DNA of 64,000 nucleotides from Lachnospiraceae bacterium (GTDB taxonomy: Bacteria; Bacillota; Clostridia; Lachnospirales; Lachnospiraceae), in contig JAFSGY010000028.1 of assembly GCA_017440575.1 (NCBI GenBank), positions 124,001 to 188,000 of the forward strand, written 5' to 3'. Under the pieces are notes generated by a model. That model made no database searches, was not told where the DNA came from, and worked only from the letters and a program-made list of their open reading frames with translations. Each line of letters opens with the position of its first letter. Position 1 is the stretch's first letter. The position numbers and the translations under genes were made by a program. Positions 48,805 to 57,226 of this stretch are shown one piece after another.

Positions 48805-50160
48805 ATGATTTTAGAATATGGTGAAACAGATTGGCTAGCAAGTCGAAGTATCTTTTATAACACAAGAACAAATCAAATAGCAGATAATATTAATGATCTT
48901 ATAGATTATAGTAACATAATAATTCATTCGGAGGGATTTAATAATTATCTTAGGTTTGGTTTTTCTGTTATGGGTCAAACTATGTTGAAAGAAATCAAGT
49001 TTTTGCTTCCAAATCAGAAAATATACAAAGATGAAAAAGGAAAACTCGTAGTTATTGATAAAGAAGATCCCGTGGAGAAAAAGATACATAATAAGTCAAC
49101 TGTAGAAGATACATTTGATTATATGGAGTATATAATCAAAAAAGCTACTGATACAAGTCGAAGCGATATTATTCTTCCTTTGAGTGGAGGATATGATTCA
49201 AGATTATTAGCGTTCTTTGGTAATAATAAGAACCGAATGAAGGCATTTACCTATGGAATTTCATATAATTCATATGAATCACAAGAGGTAGTGTTTGCAC
49301 AAGCGGTTGCAAAAAAATTAGGTGTTACATGGAAAGAGATTGAGCTTAATAATTATCATAACTATATCCATAATTGGGAAGATATATATGGCATAGCTAC
49401 ACATTGCCACGGGATGTATCAAATGGAGTTTTATGAATTAATTGCTAAGGATGTAAATCCTGTAGATAGTATGGTTTTGAGTGGCATTATTGGTGATGTT
49501 TGGGCAGGGACGGTAGAAATTGATTCGATTCATGGCATTGAAGGAATAAATAATTTAGGATATACACATGGACTATCTATTAATGTGAACCATAGTTTGT
49601 TGAAAGATGATAAAGAAATAAGAGAGGATTTTTTTGAAAAAAATAGAAATAAGTTGCTAGATAAAGATTGGAATGTAGTTTTTACAATGCGTAATAAATT
49701 AATTTTATTATCCTATTTATTTAAGATACCACAGCATTTGTTATTTTCAACAGAGGAACCTTTTTTGGATATTGATTTAGCAATGAAAATGCTTAATTTG
49801 GATTGGAATGAGAAGAGAGGAAGAAGATGGCAAAAAGAGTTCTTGCAAAAAAATGATTTGCTTTTTGATAATTTGAAGCAACAAGCAGACTATTCGAATG
49901 TTTTAGATTTAAAAATGATTTATCAAATGCCATTACAACCATTGAATGAAAAAATACTGAGTGAACTTATTGATAGAAAGTATATAGAATGGATTAATAG
50001 TAATCTAAGTAGAATACCACAGTTTTATGTAAGAAAGGGAACAATATTTGATAGGGTACATAATAAGGTAAAGCGTTATAATAATTCTAAAATTCTTCAA
50101 GCATATAGCAGTTATCTATTGCTGAAACCAGTAGAAGATTTGCTTAAAATGAGGAGATAG
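48805..50160 (+). CDS. Asparagine-synthase-like protein with a degenerate glutaminase half
   Basis: The 451-residue protein has the PP-loop ATP-pyrophosphatase motif IILPLSGGYDSRLLAF near residue 130, and DSMVLSGIIGDVWAGT near residue 225 as in AsnB C-terminal domains. The first 110 residues resemble the end of an AsnB glutaminase domain (FGFSVMGQTMLKEIKFLLP), but the protein begins Met-Ile, not Met-Cys, so the N-terminal nucleophile is absent. It may use ammonia or an amine to form an amide on a uronic acid, or make another bond. AGGAG 8 bases before ATG 48805 sets the start. Confidence 0.78.
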   Translation: MILEYGETDWLASRSIFYNTRTNQIADNINDLIDYSNIIIHSEGFNNYLRFGFSVMGQTMLKEIKFLLPNQKIYKDEKGKLVVIDKEDPVEKKIHNKSTVEDTFDYMEYIIKKATDTSRSDIILPLSGGYDSRLLAFFGNNKNRMKAFTYGISYNSYESQEVVFAQAVAKKLGVTWKEIELNNYHNYIHNWEDIYGIATHCHGMYQMEFYELIAKDVNPVDSMVLSGIIGDVWAGTVEIDSIHGIEGINNLGYTHGLSINVNHSLLKDDKEIREDFFEKNRNKLLDKDWNVVFTMRNKLILLSYLFKIPQHLLFSTEEPFLDIDLAMKMLNLDWNEKRGRRWQKEFLQKNDLLFDNLKQQADYSNVLDLKMIYQMPLQPLNEKILSELIDRKYIEWINSNLSRIPQFYVRKGTIFDRVHNKVKRYNNSKILQAYSSYLLLKPVEDLLKMRR

Positions 50161-50229
50161 AGATTATGTACCTAATAATAGATAAAAAGGAAAGCATGGT
50201 TTTAAAATGATTTTCAATTATTACAGTAA

Positions 50230-50322
50230 TATTATCGCATTCGGCAGACATGGGGTGCTTATAAAAAGTTAAACAGTGAAAATGCTGTATTGCTAAGGAG
50301 AATAGGAGATAAACATGAATAG
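50230..50322 (+). pseudogene. Probable 3' remnant of a lost gene
   Basis: In the 154-base gap before the aldolase, one frame reads 30 protein-like codons from 50230 after a TAA, including RQTWGAYKKLNSENAVLLRR. Its TAG at 50320-50322 overlaps the aldolase ATG in the ATGAATAG manner of a true operon junction. There is no usable start. I read it as the tail of a gene whose front was deleted. Chance coding cannot be ruled out with so few residues. Confidence 0.4.
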
Positions 50323-51349
50323 CTTTATTATAATGTCTAAATACGCAGGAATGAGAGAAGATTTAGTGCAGGCAGGAGGAGGCAACTCTTCTTATAAAGA
50401 GAGTGCTACAAAAATGTATATAAAAGCTTCGGGCTATCAATTAGCAGATGTAACAGAAGCAGATGGGTATGCGGTAGTAAATCCATTGGCAATTCAGGAA
50501 TCATTTTTGAATTGTTCAGATATGGATTCTATGACAGAAGAAAACAGTAAAGAAATTTTGCAACTTTCTTTTATGGAGGGGGAACGTCCTTCAATAGAAA
50601 CATTCCTACATGCGATTTCTGGTAAGTATACATTACATACTCATCCAATTGTAGTGAATGCTATGACTTGTCGAAAAGGTGGGATGGAGATATTGGAAAC
50701 AATGTTTCCGGATGCGCTAATTGTGCCATATGCTACGCCAGGGGTAGAGTTAGCGAAGAACTATTTTAAAGCGTATAAGAGAAGAGCTGAAAAAGTTGGA
50801 CAAATATTTGATGTAGTATTTTTGCAAAATCATGGTTTAGTGATTAGCGCTGATACGGCACAAGAGGTAATGGAGAAGACAGAACGAATTGTAGAGAAAC
50901 TGGAATCCTATCTTCAAATAGACATGCAAGGTTACCATGAGGCTACAGAAATATGGAAATATTTCAAGAATAGTGTTGTATGGAGAGTTACGGATTATAA
51001 TGTTATTAACTGTTTTATGCAGAATAATAGAATGTGGAATCATACTTTTTGTCCGGATTGTATTGTGTTTTTAGGAAAAAATGCGTTGAAGTTGGCAGAT
51101 GATTGTAAAGAAGCTAGGATAGAAAAATTTCAAGAAAGTTTCGGACAGCCGGTTCTAGTTGAGTATCATAGTAATTTATATATTATCGCAGACACTGTAA
51201 AAAAAGCATTAGAAACGCAAAGTGTATTAAGCTTTAGTGCCCAGGTAATGAAAGCTAATGAAGGTTTTGAGTGTAACTTTTTATCAAATGAAGAACAGAA
51301 TTTCCTTTTGAATTGGGATGCGGAAAAATATAGGAAAAACATGAAGTAA
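50315..51349 (+). CDS. Class II aldolase/adducin family enzyme
   Basis: The 344-residue protein has LVQAGGGNSSYK near residue 20 (phosphate-binding loop), YTLHTHPIVVNAM near residue 108 (first metal His pair), YATPGVELAKNYF near residue 140, and FLQNHGLVISAD near residue 171 (third metal His). Class II aldolases split or join sugar phosphates through a Zn enediolate; the extra C-terminal 140 residues are unusual for L-fuculose-phosphate-type enzymes. Followed at 10 bases by a nucleotidyltransferase, it probably makes or reshapes a sugar phosphate that is then activated. Substrate unknown. Confidence 0.78.
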   Translation: MNSFIIMSKYAGMREDLVQAGGGNSSYKESATKMYIKASGYQLADVTEADGYAVVNPLAIQESFLNCSDMDSMTEENSKEILQLSFMEGERPSIETFLHAISGKYTLHTHPIVVNAMTCRKGGMEILETMFPDALIVPYATPGVELAKNYFKAYKRRAEKVGQIFDVVFLQNHGLVISADTAQEVMEKTERIVEKLESYLQIDMQGYHEATEIWKYFKNSVVWRVTDYNVINCFMQNNRMWNHTFCPDCIVFLGKNALKLADDCKEARIEKFQESFGQPVLVEYHSNLYIIADTVKKALETQSVLSFSAQVMKANEGFECNFLSNEEQNFLLNWDAEKYRKNMK

Positions 51350-51359
51350 GGGAGAGATT

Positions 51360-52139
51360 ATGCAGATTATTATACCTATGACAGGATATGGTTCAAGATT
51401 TGTGGCAGCAGGATATAAAGAGTTAAAGCCATTTATAAAAGTTTTGGATAAGACTATTATAGAATGGATAGTAAAAGGGATGTATCCAGGAGAGAATAAC
51501 TTCATTTTTGTTTGTAGAAAAGAACATCTGGATTCTATTTATGGAATGCGAGAGATATTAATGGAAGTTTGTCCGACAGGAAAAATTTATGAGGTAAATC
51601 CGTGGATTAAAAAGGGACCGGTCTATGATGTTTTAAGAGCCTCAGAATGGATTGACGATGATGCTGCTGCAATTATCAATTATTGTGATTTTTATATGAG
51701 TTGGGATTGGGCAGATTTTAAAAAGAAAGTAAAAGAAAGAGATTGTGAAGGCTGTATTCCTTGTTATACAGGATTTCATCCGCATCTTATTCCAGAAAAA
51801 AACTTATATGCATCATGTTTAACAGATGAGCAAGATAATTTGGTTGAGATAAAGGAGAAGTTTTCGTTTGAAAAAGATAAGACTAAGGCGAAACATTCAC
51901 CGGGAACATATTATTTTAGGAGTGGTAGACTATTAAAAGAATATTGCCAAAAACTTGTGGATAGTGAACAGACTATTAATGGTGAATATTATGCAAGTCT
52001 TCCATATAATTTTATGGTTCAGGATGGATTGAAAGTATGGGTACCGACTGATATTAAGTATTTTTGTCAATGGGGAACTCCAGAAGATATGAAGGAATTT
52101 GAATACTGGATAAAGACAATAAGAGGTGTAAAGAGATGA
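51360..52139 (+). CDS. Sugar-phosphate nucleotidyltransferase-like protein 1
   Basis: The 259-residue protein opens with IIIPMTGYGSRFVAAGYKEL, the GxGxR nucleotide-binding loop, and has KPFIKVLDKTIIEW with the conserved Lys. AAIINYCDFYMSWDW near residue 100 is the acidic metal site. It shows the Rossmann-like NTP-transferase fold used to make NDP-sugars. It differs from its immediate neighbour at 52136, so each may activate a different compound, or one may be regulatory. Its stop overlaps the next start (ATGA). Confidence 0.78.
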   Translation: MQIIIPMTGYGSRFVAAGYKELKPFIKVLDKTIIEWIVKGMYPGENNFIFVCRKEHLDSIYGMREILMEVCPTGKIYEVNPWIKKGPVYDVLRASEWIDDDAAAIINYCDFYMSWDWADFKKKVKERDCEGCIPCYTGFHPHLIPEKNLYASCLTDEQDNLVEIKEKFSFEKDKTKAKHSPGTYYFRSGRLLKEYCQKLVDSEQTINGEYYASLPYNFMVQDGLKVWVPTDIKYFCQWGTPEDMKEFEYWIKTIRGVKR

Positions 52140-52936
52140 AAATATTGATACCAATGGCTGGAGCAGGACAAAGATTTTCGGATGCTGGATATAAAATACA
52201 TAAACCGGCAATTCCAACTTATGATAGAAGAACCGGCAAGAAATTGCCTATGGTTGTATGTGCGGTATTAGATTTACCAGGGGTAGAGAAGGATGGAAGT
52301 AATGTTATTTTTATTGACAGGACATTTCACCGAGAAGACGGTGTGGAGGAGGAGATAAAAAATTATTTTCCAAAGGCGTTTTTCATTAATGTAAATGAAT
52401 TAACAGAGGGACAAGCATGTACATGTCTTTTAGCTAAAGAATTTTTAGTTAAAGATGAAGCGGTATTAATAGCCGGATGCGATAATGGAATGGTATTTGA
52501 TAAAAAGCAGTTTGACAATATGACACAGAATTGTGATGAACTAGTGTTTACATATAGGCATAATGAAGCTGTGTTAACTAATCCTGATGCCTACGGTTGG
52601 ATGGAGGTAGATCAAGCTAATAATATAATTGGAACTTCAATAAAAAAAGCAATATCAGATAATCCAATGGAAGATCATGCAGTTGTGGCAACCTTTTGGT
52701 TTCGCACAGCACAGTTATTTATTGATGCAACAGAAAAAATGATTGCAGAAAATGACAGAGTGAATAATGAGTTCTATATGGATGAGGTAGTAAAACATGT
52801 GCTGAATATGGGATATAAGGCTAAGGTTTTTGAAATAGATCGTTATATTGGTTGGGGGACTCCAAGAGATTATGAAGAATATCAGAATACGTATGAGTAT
52901 TGGAGAGGATTTCTTCAAGAGGAACATTTAATTTAA
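52136..52936 (+). CDS. Sugar-phosphate nucleotidyltransferase-like protein 2
   Basis: The 266-residue protein starts KILIPMAGAGQRFSDAGYKI, then HKPAIPTYDRRTGKKLPMV with the conserved Lys-Pro, and has LIAGCDNGMVFDKKQF near residue 115 as its acidic site. FEIDRYIGWGTPRDYEEY near the C-terminus is typical of nucleotidyltransferases of this class. It is translationally coupled to the gene before by ATGA. The GT-C/kinase fusion follows after 83 bases without an evident terminator. Confidence 0.8.
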   Translation: MKILIPMAGAGQRFSDAGYKIHKPAIPTYDRRTGKKLPMVVCAVLDLPGVEKDGSNVIFIDRTFHREDGVEEEIKNYFPKAFFINVNELTEGQACTCLLAKEFLVKDEAVLIAGCDNGMVFDKKQFDNMTQNCDELVFTYRHNEAVLTNPDAYGWMEVDQANNIIGTSIKKAISDNPMEDHAVVATFWFRTAQLFIDATEKMIAENDRVNNEFYMDEVVKHVLNMGYKAKVFEIDRYIGWGTPRDYEEYQNTYEYWRGFLQEEHLI

Positions 52937-53019
52937 GAGTTAAATAAATGGGACATAAGTTATCTATGGATAAGTTGATAGGAAAAGTTTTTTGAGTGTA
53001 ACAAAAAGGAATAACAGAA

Positions 53020-55104
53020 GTGCGTGAAAATATGTGGGGTAAGATAAGCAGAAAAAAATTGAATTATGAGAAGTTGATGATAGAAATTGTTATAATAGTT
53101 TCAATAGTTAAATTTGTATTAATGGGATTATTTTCATCCGATTACCAGAACATGATGTTTATTCCTTTTGTCAGGTGCTTTTTGGAGGGAAATAATCCGT
53201 ATACTTATTATTTCGAAAATAATTTATTATATTCATTTCCTTATCCACCACTAATGCTGTGGATTGAGTCAATTGGTGTTTGGTTAATAGAAATGTTTCA
53301 AGTTGAGAATATATTTATAATAAACTTTTTGTTTAAAGCACCGTTGCTTATTTGTGATATTGTCATACTAATTTATTTGCTAAAGATATGCGGGAAAAAG
53401 AGAAAATATATACTGTTATTGTATTTTTGTTCTCCAATAATAATTTATTCAACATTTATGCATGGACAGTTGGATATTATTCCAACAATGTTTCTGGTAG
53501 TTAGTGTATTTTATTTATTGCAGCCAAAAGGAAAAAACACTGGATTATTTACAGTAGCATTACTTGCTGCGATAATGACAAAATTTCATATTATTGCGGT
53601 AGTGCCGTTAGTGTATTGGTATCTGTATAAGAAAAAGGGAACGAAGAGTTGTTTGTTTAGTCTTGCAGGATTATTTTGTGGTGCAATATTAATAGTATTT
53701 CCATACATGGGACAAGGTTTTTTGGAGTTGGTTCTTTTAAATAAGGAGCAGGCTACTATTACGAATGTATATTTTGATTACCAAAATGTTAAGCTTTATT
53801 TGCCGATTTTCGCTATTATGGTTGTATATTTAAGAGTTATTCAATTGAATAATATGAATCGGACTTTGCTAATGTGCCTTATTGGTATTATTTTTTCTAT
53901 ATTTTTGATAACGGTTTCTCCTATGCCTGGATGGTATGTTTGGATAGTTCCATTTGTATTAATTTATTTTGTTGAAATTAATGAAAACAGATATAAAGTA
54001 TTGATGCAATACATTATTTTTTGTTTCTTGTACCTTATTTATTTTGGATTCCTACATAAAACAGAATATGTTGATTTATATATTGCCAATATTAGTCTTC
54101 ATTTTTTGAAATATAGTAATGAATTAGTTCGAAATATAGTATTTACTATGCTTACAGCAACTTTATTATTGATGACGGTTTCTATGTATCAGTTTGGAAT
54201 TCAGAAGAATTCTATCTATAAACGTAATGCATTACCGTTTATTATAGGAATTGCAGGGGATAGTGGAACAGGGAAATCGGAATTATTAAATAGTATGGAA
54301 GCTTTATTAGGAGAGAAAAGAATACTGTATATTGAAGGAGATGGAGATCATCGTTGGGAACGTGGAAATAGTAATTGGGAACAATATACACATTTAGATC
54401 CTAAGGCTAATTATCTTTACCGTCAAGCAAGAGATTTGCAAGTGCTCAGGTCAGGGAATGCGGTAAAACGTGTAGAATATGACCATGATACGGGAAAATT
54501 TACAACGTTACATAGAATTAATCCGAAGAAATATATCATAATGTGTGGACTGCATTCTTTATATCTGCCTCAGATGAGAAAGGCACTGGATTTAAGAATT
54601 TACTTGGATACAGATGAGAATTTAAGACGATTTTGGAAAATAAGAAGGGATACTGCTACTAGAGGATACTCAGGAGCTGATATAGTTGCACAAATAGATA
54701 AAAGAATTCCAGATGCGCAAAGATATATTTATCCACAAAAGAAATTTGCAGATTTAATTATTTGTTATTTTGATAGTTCTTTGCATAATTATTATGATAC
54801 TAATCATGAAGTGGTATTAAGTGTGAAGCTGACAATGGATATAGAGGTAAATTTAGAGGATATTATTGAGGATATGATGAAGGCAGGTATTAAAGTTCTT
54901 CATCAATATGATGAAGATTTAATGCATCAAAGTTTAATAATTGATGGTAATTCGGTTCTTAGTGGGTATAACGAGTTTACAAAACTGGCGTATAGTCATA
55001 TAGAACAATTTGCAGATTTGTTTTCAGAAGAGATTATTTGGAGAAATGGTATAGAAGGCATTGTTCAGTTTTTTATTGTTATGTTAATATGCAGGAGAAT
55101 GTGA
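53020..55104 (+). CDS. Fusion of a GT-C-like membrane domain and a uridine-kinase-like P-loop domain
   Basis: The 694-residue protein has about ten membrane spans in residues 20-395. FPYPPLMLW near residue 75 and MHGQLDIIPTMF near residue 148 recall GT-C mannosyltransferase-like enzymes. After a basic linker, LPFIIGIAGDSGTGKSELL near residue 406 begins a phosphoribulokinase/uridine-kinase-type domain with YIEGDGDHRWERG, YTHLDPKANYLYRQ and LRIYLDTDENLRRFWKIRR. One continuous frame covers both, with no stop or slip sign. The kinase would face the cytoplasm and may phosphorylate a sugar or alditol for the neighbouring nucleotidyltransferases. The start is GTG 53020 after AAAGGA. I know no described enzyme of this build. 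Confidence 0.75.
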   Translation: MRENMWGKISRKKLNYEKLMIEIVIIVSIVKFVLMGLFSSDYQNMMFIPFVRCFLEGNNPYTYYFENNLLYSFPYPPLMLWIESIGVWLIEMFQVENIFIINFLFKAPLLICDIVILIYLLKICGKKRKYILLLYFCSPIIIYSTFMHGQLDIIPTMFLVVSVFYLLQPKGKNTGLFTVALLAAIMTKFHIIAVVPLVYWYLYKKKGTKSCLFSLAGLFCGAILIVFPYMGQGFLELVLLNKEQATITNVYFDYQNVKLYLPIFAIMVVYLRVIQLNNMNRTLLMCLIGIIFSIFLITVSPMPGWYVWIVPFVLIYFVEINENRYKVLMQYIIFCFLYLIYFGFLHKTEYVDLYIANISLHFLKYSNELVRNIVFTMLTATLLLMTVSMYQFGIQKNSIYKRNALPFIIGIAGDSGTGKSELLNSMEALLGEKRILYIEGDGDHRWERGNSNWEQYTHLDPKANYLYRQARDLQVLRSGNAVKRVEYDHDTGKFTTLHRINPKKYIIMCGLHSLYLPQMRKALDLRIYLDTDENLRRFWKIRRDTATRGYSGADIVAQIDKRIPDAQRYIYPQKKFADLIICYFDSSLHNYYDTNHEVVLSVKLTMDIEVNLEDIIEDMMKAGIKVLHQYDEDLMHQSLIIDGNSVLSGYNEFTKLAYSHIEQFADLFSEEIIWRNGIEGIVQFFIVMLICRRM

Positions 55105-55106
55105 GA

Positions 55107-55766
55107 ATGAAAAAAGGCATTATATTTGATCTTGATAATACCTTATACGATTATGATAGATGCGATAAAATTGCACAACTAAGATTGCAGAAATACTGCG
55201 AAGAGATACTGCATATTCCAAAAGATGTGTTTGTGCAAACTTATGCACAAGCCAAGCAGGATGTAAAGCAACAGTTGGGCAATGTAGGGGCAGCGCATAA
55301 TAGAATGTTGTATATGCAACGAATGTTAGAATTGGTGAAACAAAAACCAATGTCCTACGCATTGGAGTTGTATGATGTATATTGGAATGCTATGTTACAT
55401 GAAATGATACCATTTAATTATGTGATTCCTCTTTTTGAATGGTTAAAAAAAGAGAATATAGAAATAGGTATTTTGACAGACTTAACAGCACATATACAAC
55501 ATCGAAAGTTGAGAACTTTAAAGCTGGACAGCTATGTAGATGTAATAGTAACAAGTGAAGAGGCTGGAGCTGAAAAACCGGATAGGCTACCATTTGAATT
55601 AATTATCAGAAAGATGGGGATAACACCAGATAGATTAATTATGGTAGGTGATAGCCTTATAAAGGACTGTGAAGGAGCGGAAAAATGTGGAATTGAATCA
55701 ATACAGTTTTCCGAAGCCAATCAGGATGTGATAGTAGATTATTTAAAGAAAGTTCTATCAAGATAA
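55107..55766 (+). CDS. HAD superfamily phosphatase (HAD-IA)
   Basis: The 219-residue protein has all HAD motifs: GIIFDLDNTLYDYD at the N-terminus (nucleophile Asp), GILTDLTAHIQHRKL near residue 112, GAEKPDRLPFELI near residue 150 with the conserved Lys, and IMVGDSLIKDCEGA near residue 175. A helical cap follows motif I, as in subclass I phosphatases. In this cluster it may remove a phosphate from a bis-phosphorylated intermediate, as GmhB does in heptose activation; this analogy is inference. AGGAG precedes ATG 55107. A 139-base gap without a clear signal follows. Confidence 0.85.
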   Translation: MKKGIIFDLDNTLYDYDRCDKIAQLRLQKYCEEILHIPKDVFVQTYAQAKQDVKQQLGNVGAAHNRMLYMQRMLELVKQKPMSYALELYDVYWNAMLHEMIPFNYVIPLFEWLKKENIEIGILTDLTAHIQHRKLRTLKLDSYVDVIVTSEEAGAEKPDRLPFELIIRKMGITPDRLIMVGDSLIKDCEGAEKCGIESIQFSEANQDVIVDYLKKVLSR

Positions 55767-55905
55767 ATATGGCATATAGAATAGTATCAAAGTAAACGAA
55801 ATAATAAGATTTTTATTTTAGCTTTTTATGCATAACCGGAGTTGGTATAAATAGGAATATTTTTGGTCAAAGAATATAGGGATTCAGAAAATAAGGAGAG
55901 GTTAG

Positions 55906-56607
55906 ATGAAGCTATCGATTGTTGTACCTTGCTATAATGAAGAAAAAAATATACCACTTTTATTGCAACGTTTTGCGGAAGTAATTAAAAGAGAGGATGT
56001 AGAAGTAATATTAGTAAATAATGGTTCTACAGATAATAGTGGTAAAGTGATAGAAGAATTGCTACCTAATTATTTATTTGTAAGAGTTGTTAATGTAGAA
56101 GTTAATCAGGGGTATGGGTACGGAATCCTGCAAGGACTTAAGGCTTGTAATGGTGAATTTGTTGGATGGACTCATGCAGATTTGCAAACAGATCCGAAAG
56201 ATGTATTAAAAGCTTTAGAGATTATTGAAACAGAAAACAAGAAAGAACTATTTATTAAAGGTAATCGAAAGGGAAGGCCATTATTTGATCAAATCTTTAC
56301 TTCGGGAATGAGTTTATTTGAAACATTATATTTAGGAGTAAGATTATATGATATCAATGCACAACCGAATATTTTCCCCAAGGTATTTATGGAAAAATGG
56401 AGTAAGCCACCATTTGACTTTTCGTTAGATTTATATGTGTTATATATGGCAAGAAAGTATGATTTGAAGATAGTAAGATTTGATGTAGTATTTCCGAAAA
56501 GAATATATGGTGAGTCTAAGTGGAATACAGGCTTAGCTTCAAAATGGAAATTTATTAAACGTACAATAGAGTTTTCACGTAGATTGAAGAAAGAAGGAAT
56601 AAGATAA
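55906..56607 (+). CDS. GT2 family glycosyltransferase (DPM1-like core without membrane tail)
   Basis: The 233-residue protein has SIVVPCYNEEKNIPLLL at residues 4-20, LVNNGSTDNSGKV near residue 38, VNQGYGYGILQGL near residue 66 and GWTHADLQTDPKDVL near residue 85. It resembles the catalytic core of DPM1-type polyprenyl-phosphate transferases but lacks their C-terminal spans. RIYGESKWNTG near residue 205 matches a C-terminal element of that group. It could charge a lipid carrier for the GT-C proteins at 53020 and 57227. Its stop overlaps the next ATG by one base. Confidence 0.85.
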   Translation: MKLSIVVPCYNEEKNIPLLLQRFAEVIKREDVEVILVNNGSTDNSGKVIEELLPNYLFVRVVNVEVNQGYGYGILQGLKACNGEFVGWTHADLQTDPKDVLKALEIIETENKKELFIKGNRKGRPLFDQIFTSGMSLFETLYLGVRLYDINAQPNIFPKVFMEKWSKPPFDFSLDLYVLYMARKYDLKIVRFDVVFPKRIYGESKWNTGLASKWKFIKRTIEFSRRLKKEGIR

Positions 56608-57209
56608 TGGAATATATTGCACATAGAGTTAATTCTGTACGGGAATTAAGAGAATTGCCGAAAGAGTACGGTGTAGAACTTGATTTAAGGGATGATTTGA
56701 ATGGAAGAATATATATTTCACATAATCCATTTGAGCCAGGTGAAGATTTTGAAGATTATTTGAAAGAATATTGCCATGGAACTATGATATTGAATATAAA
56801 GAGTGAGAGAATTGAATTAAAAATTTTAGAACTTTTGAATAAGTATGGAATAAAAAAGTACTTCTTTTTAGACAGTTCATTTCCTATGGTGTTTCTTTTG
56901 ACAAGTCAAGGTGAGAAAAATGTTGCGTTGCGTCTATCGGAATATGAAGGAATGGACACGATTAGAAATATGTCAGGAAAAGCAAAATGGATATGGATAG
57001 ATTGTTTTACTAAGATTCCTATTGGAAAAGAAGAAATGAATGAATTGAAACAGATGGGATATAAAACTTGTTTTGTTTCACCAGAACTTCAGGGAAGACC
57101 GGAGGATATTAGGGAATACAAAAAATATTTAGAAGAGCAGGAAATATTTTTTGATGCAATTTGTACAAAATATTATAATGTTGAAAAATGGAAACAAAAT
57201 GAAATGTAA
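56607..57209 (+). CDS. Small GDPD/PI-PLC-like TIM-barrel protein
   Basis: The 200-residue protein begins MEYIAHRVNSV, has YGVELDLRDD near residue 21 and IYISHNPFEPG near residue 35. These match the glycerophosphodiester phosphodiesterase layout HR - ExD - H, with His6, Arg7, Glu24, Asp26 and His39 kept, although Gly after HR is Val and HD is HN. It is shorter than usual (about 240 or more). It may hydrolyse or sense a phosphodiester in the pathway of the 50-57 kb block. The exact substrate is unknown. It overlaps the GT2 gene by one base. Confidence 0.65.
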   Translation: MEYIAHRVNSVRELRELPKEYGVELDLRDDLNGRIYISHNPFEPGEDFEDYLKEYCHGTMILNIKSERIELKILELLNKYGIKKYFFLDSSFPMVFLLTSQGEKNVALRLSEYEGMDTIRNMSGKAKWIWIDCFTKIPIGKEEMNELKQMGYKTCFVSPELQGRPEDIREYKKYLEEQEIFFDAICTKYYNVEKWKQNEM

Positions 57210-57226
57210 ATAGAAGGAATTTGCGT

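Noticed and set aside
53020..55104. Possibility that the GT-C/kinase fusion is a sequencing or assembly join
   Set aside because: The frame is continuous, codon use is even, and no stop, slippery run or composition break marks the junction near residue 400.
55823..55851. TTTTTA ... TATAAA as a promoter before the GT2 gene at 55906
   Set aside because: The -35 box matches only half the consensus, so it cannot be told from A+T-rich background.
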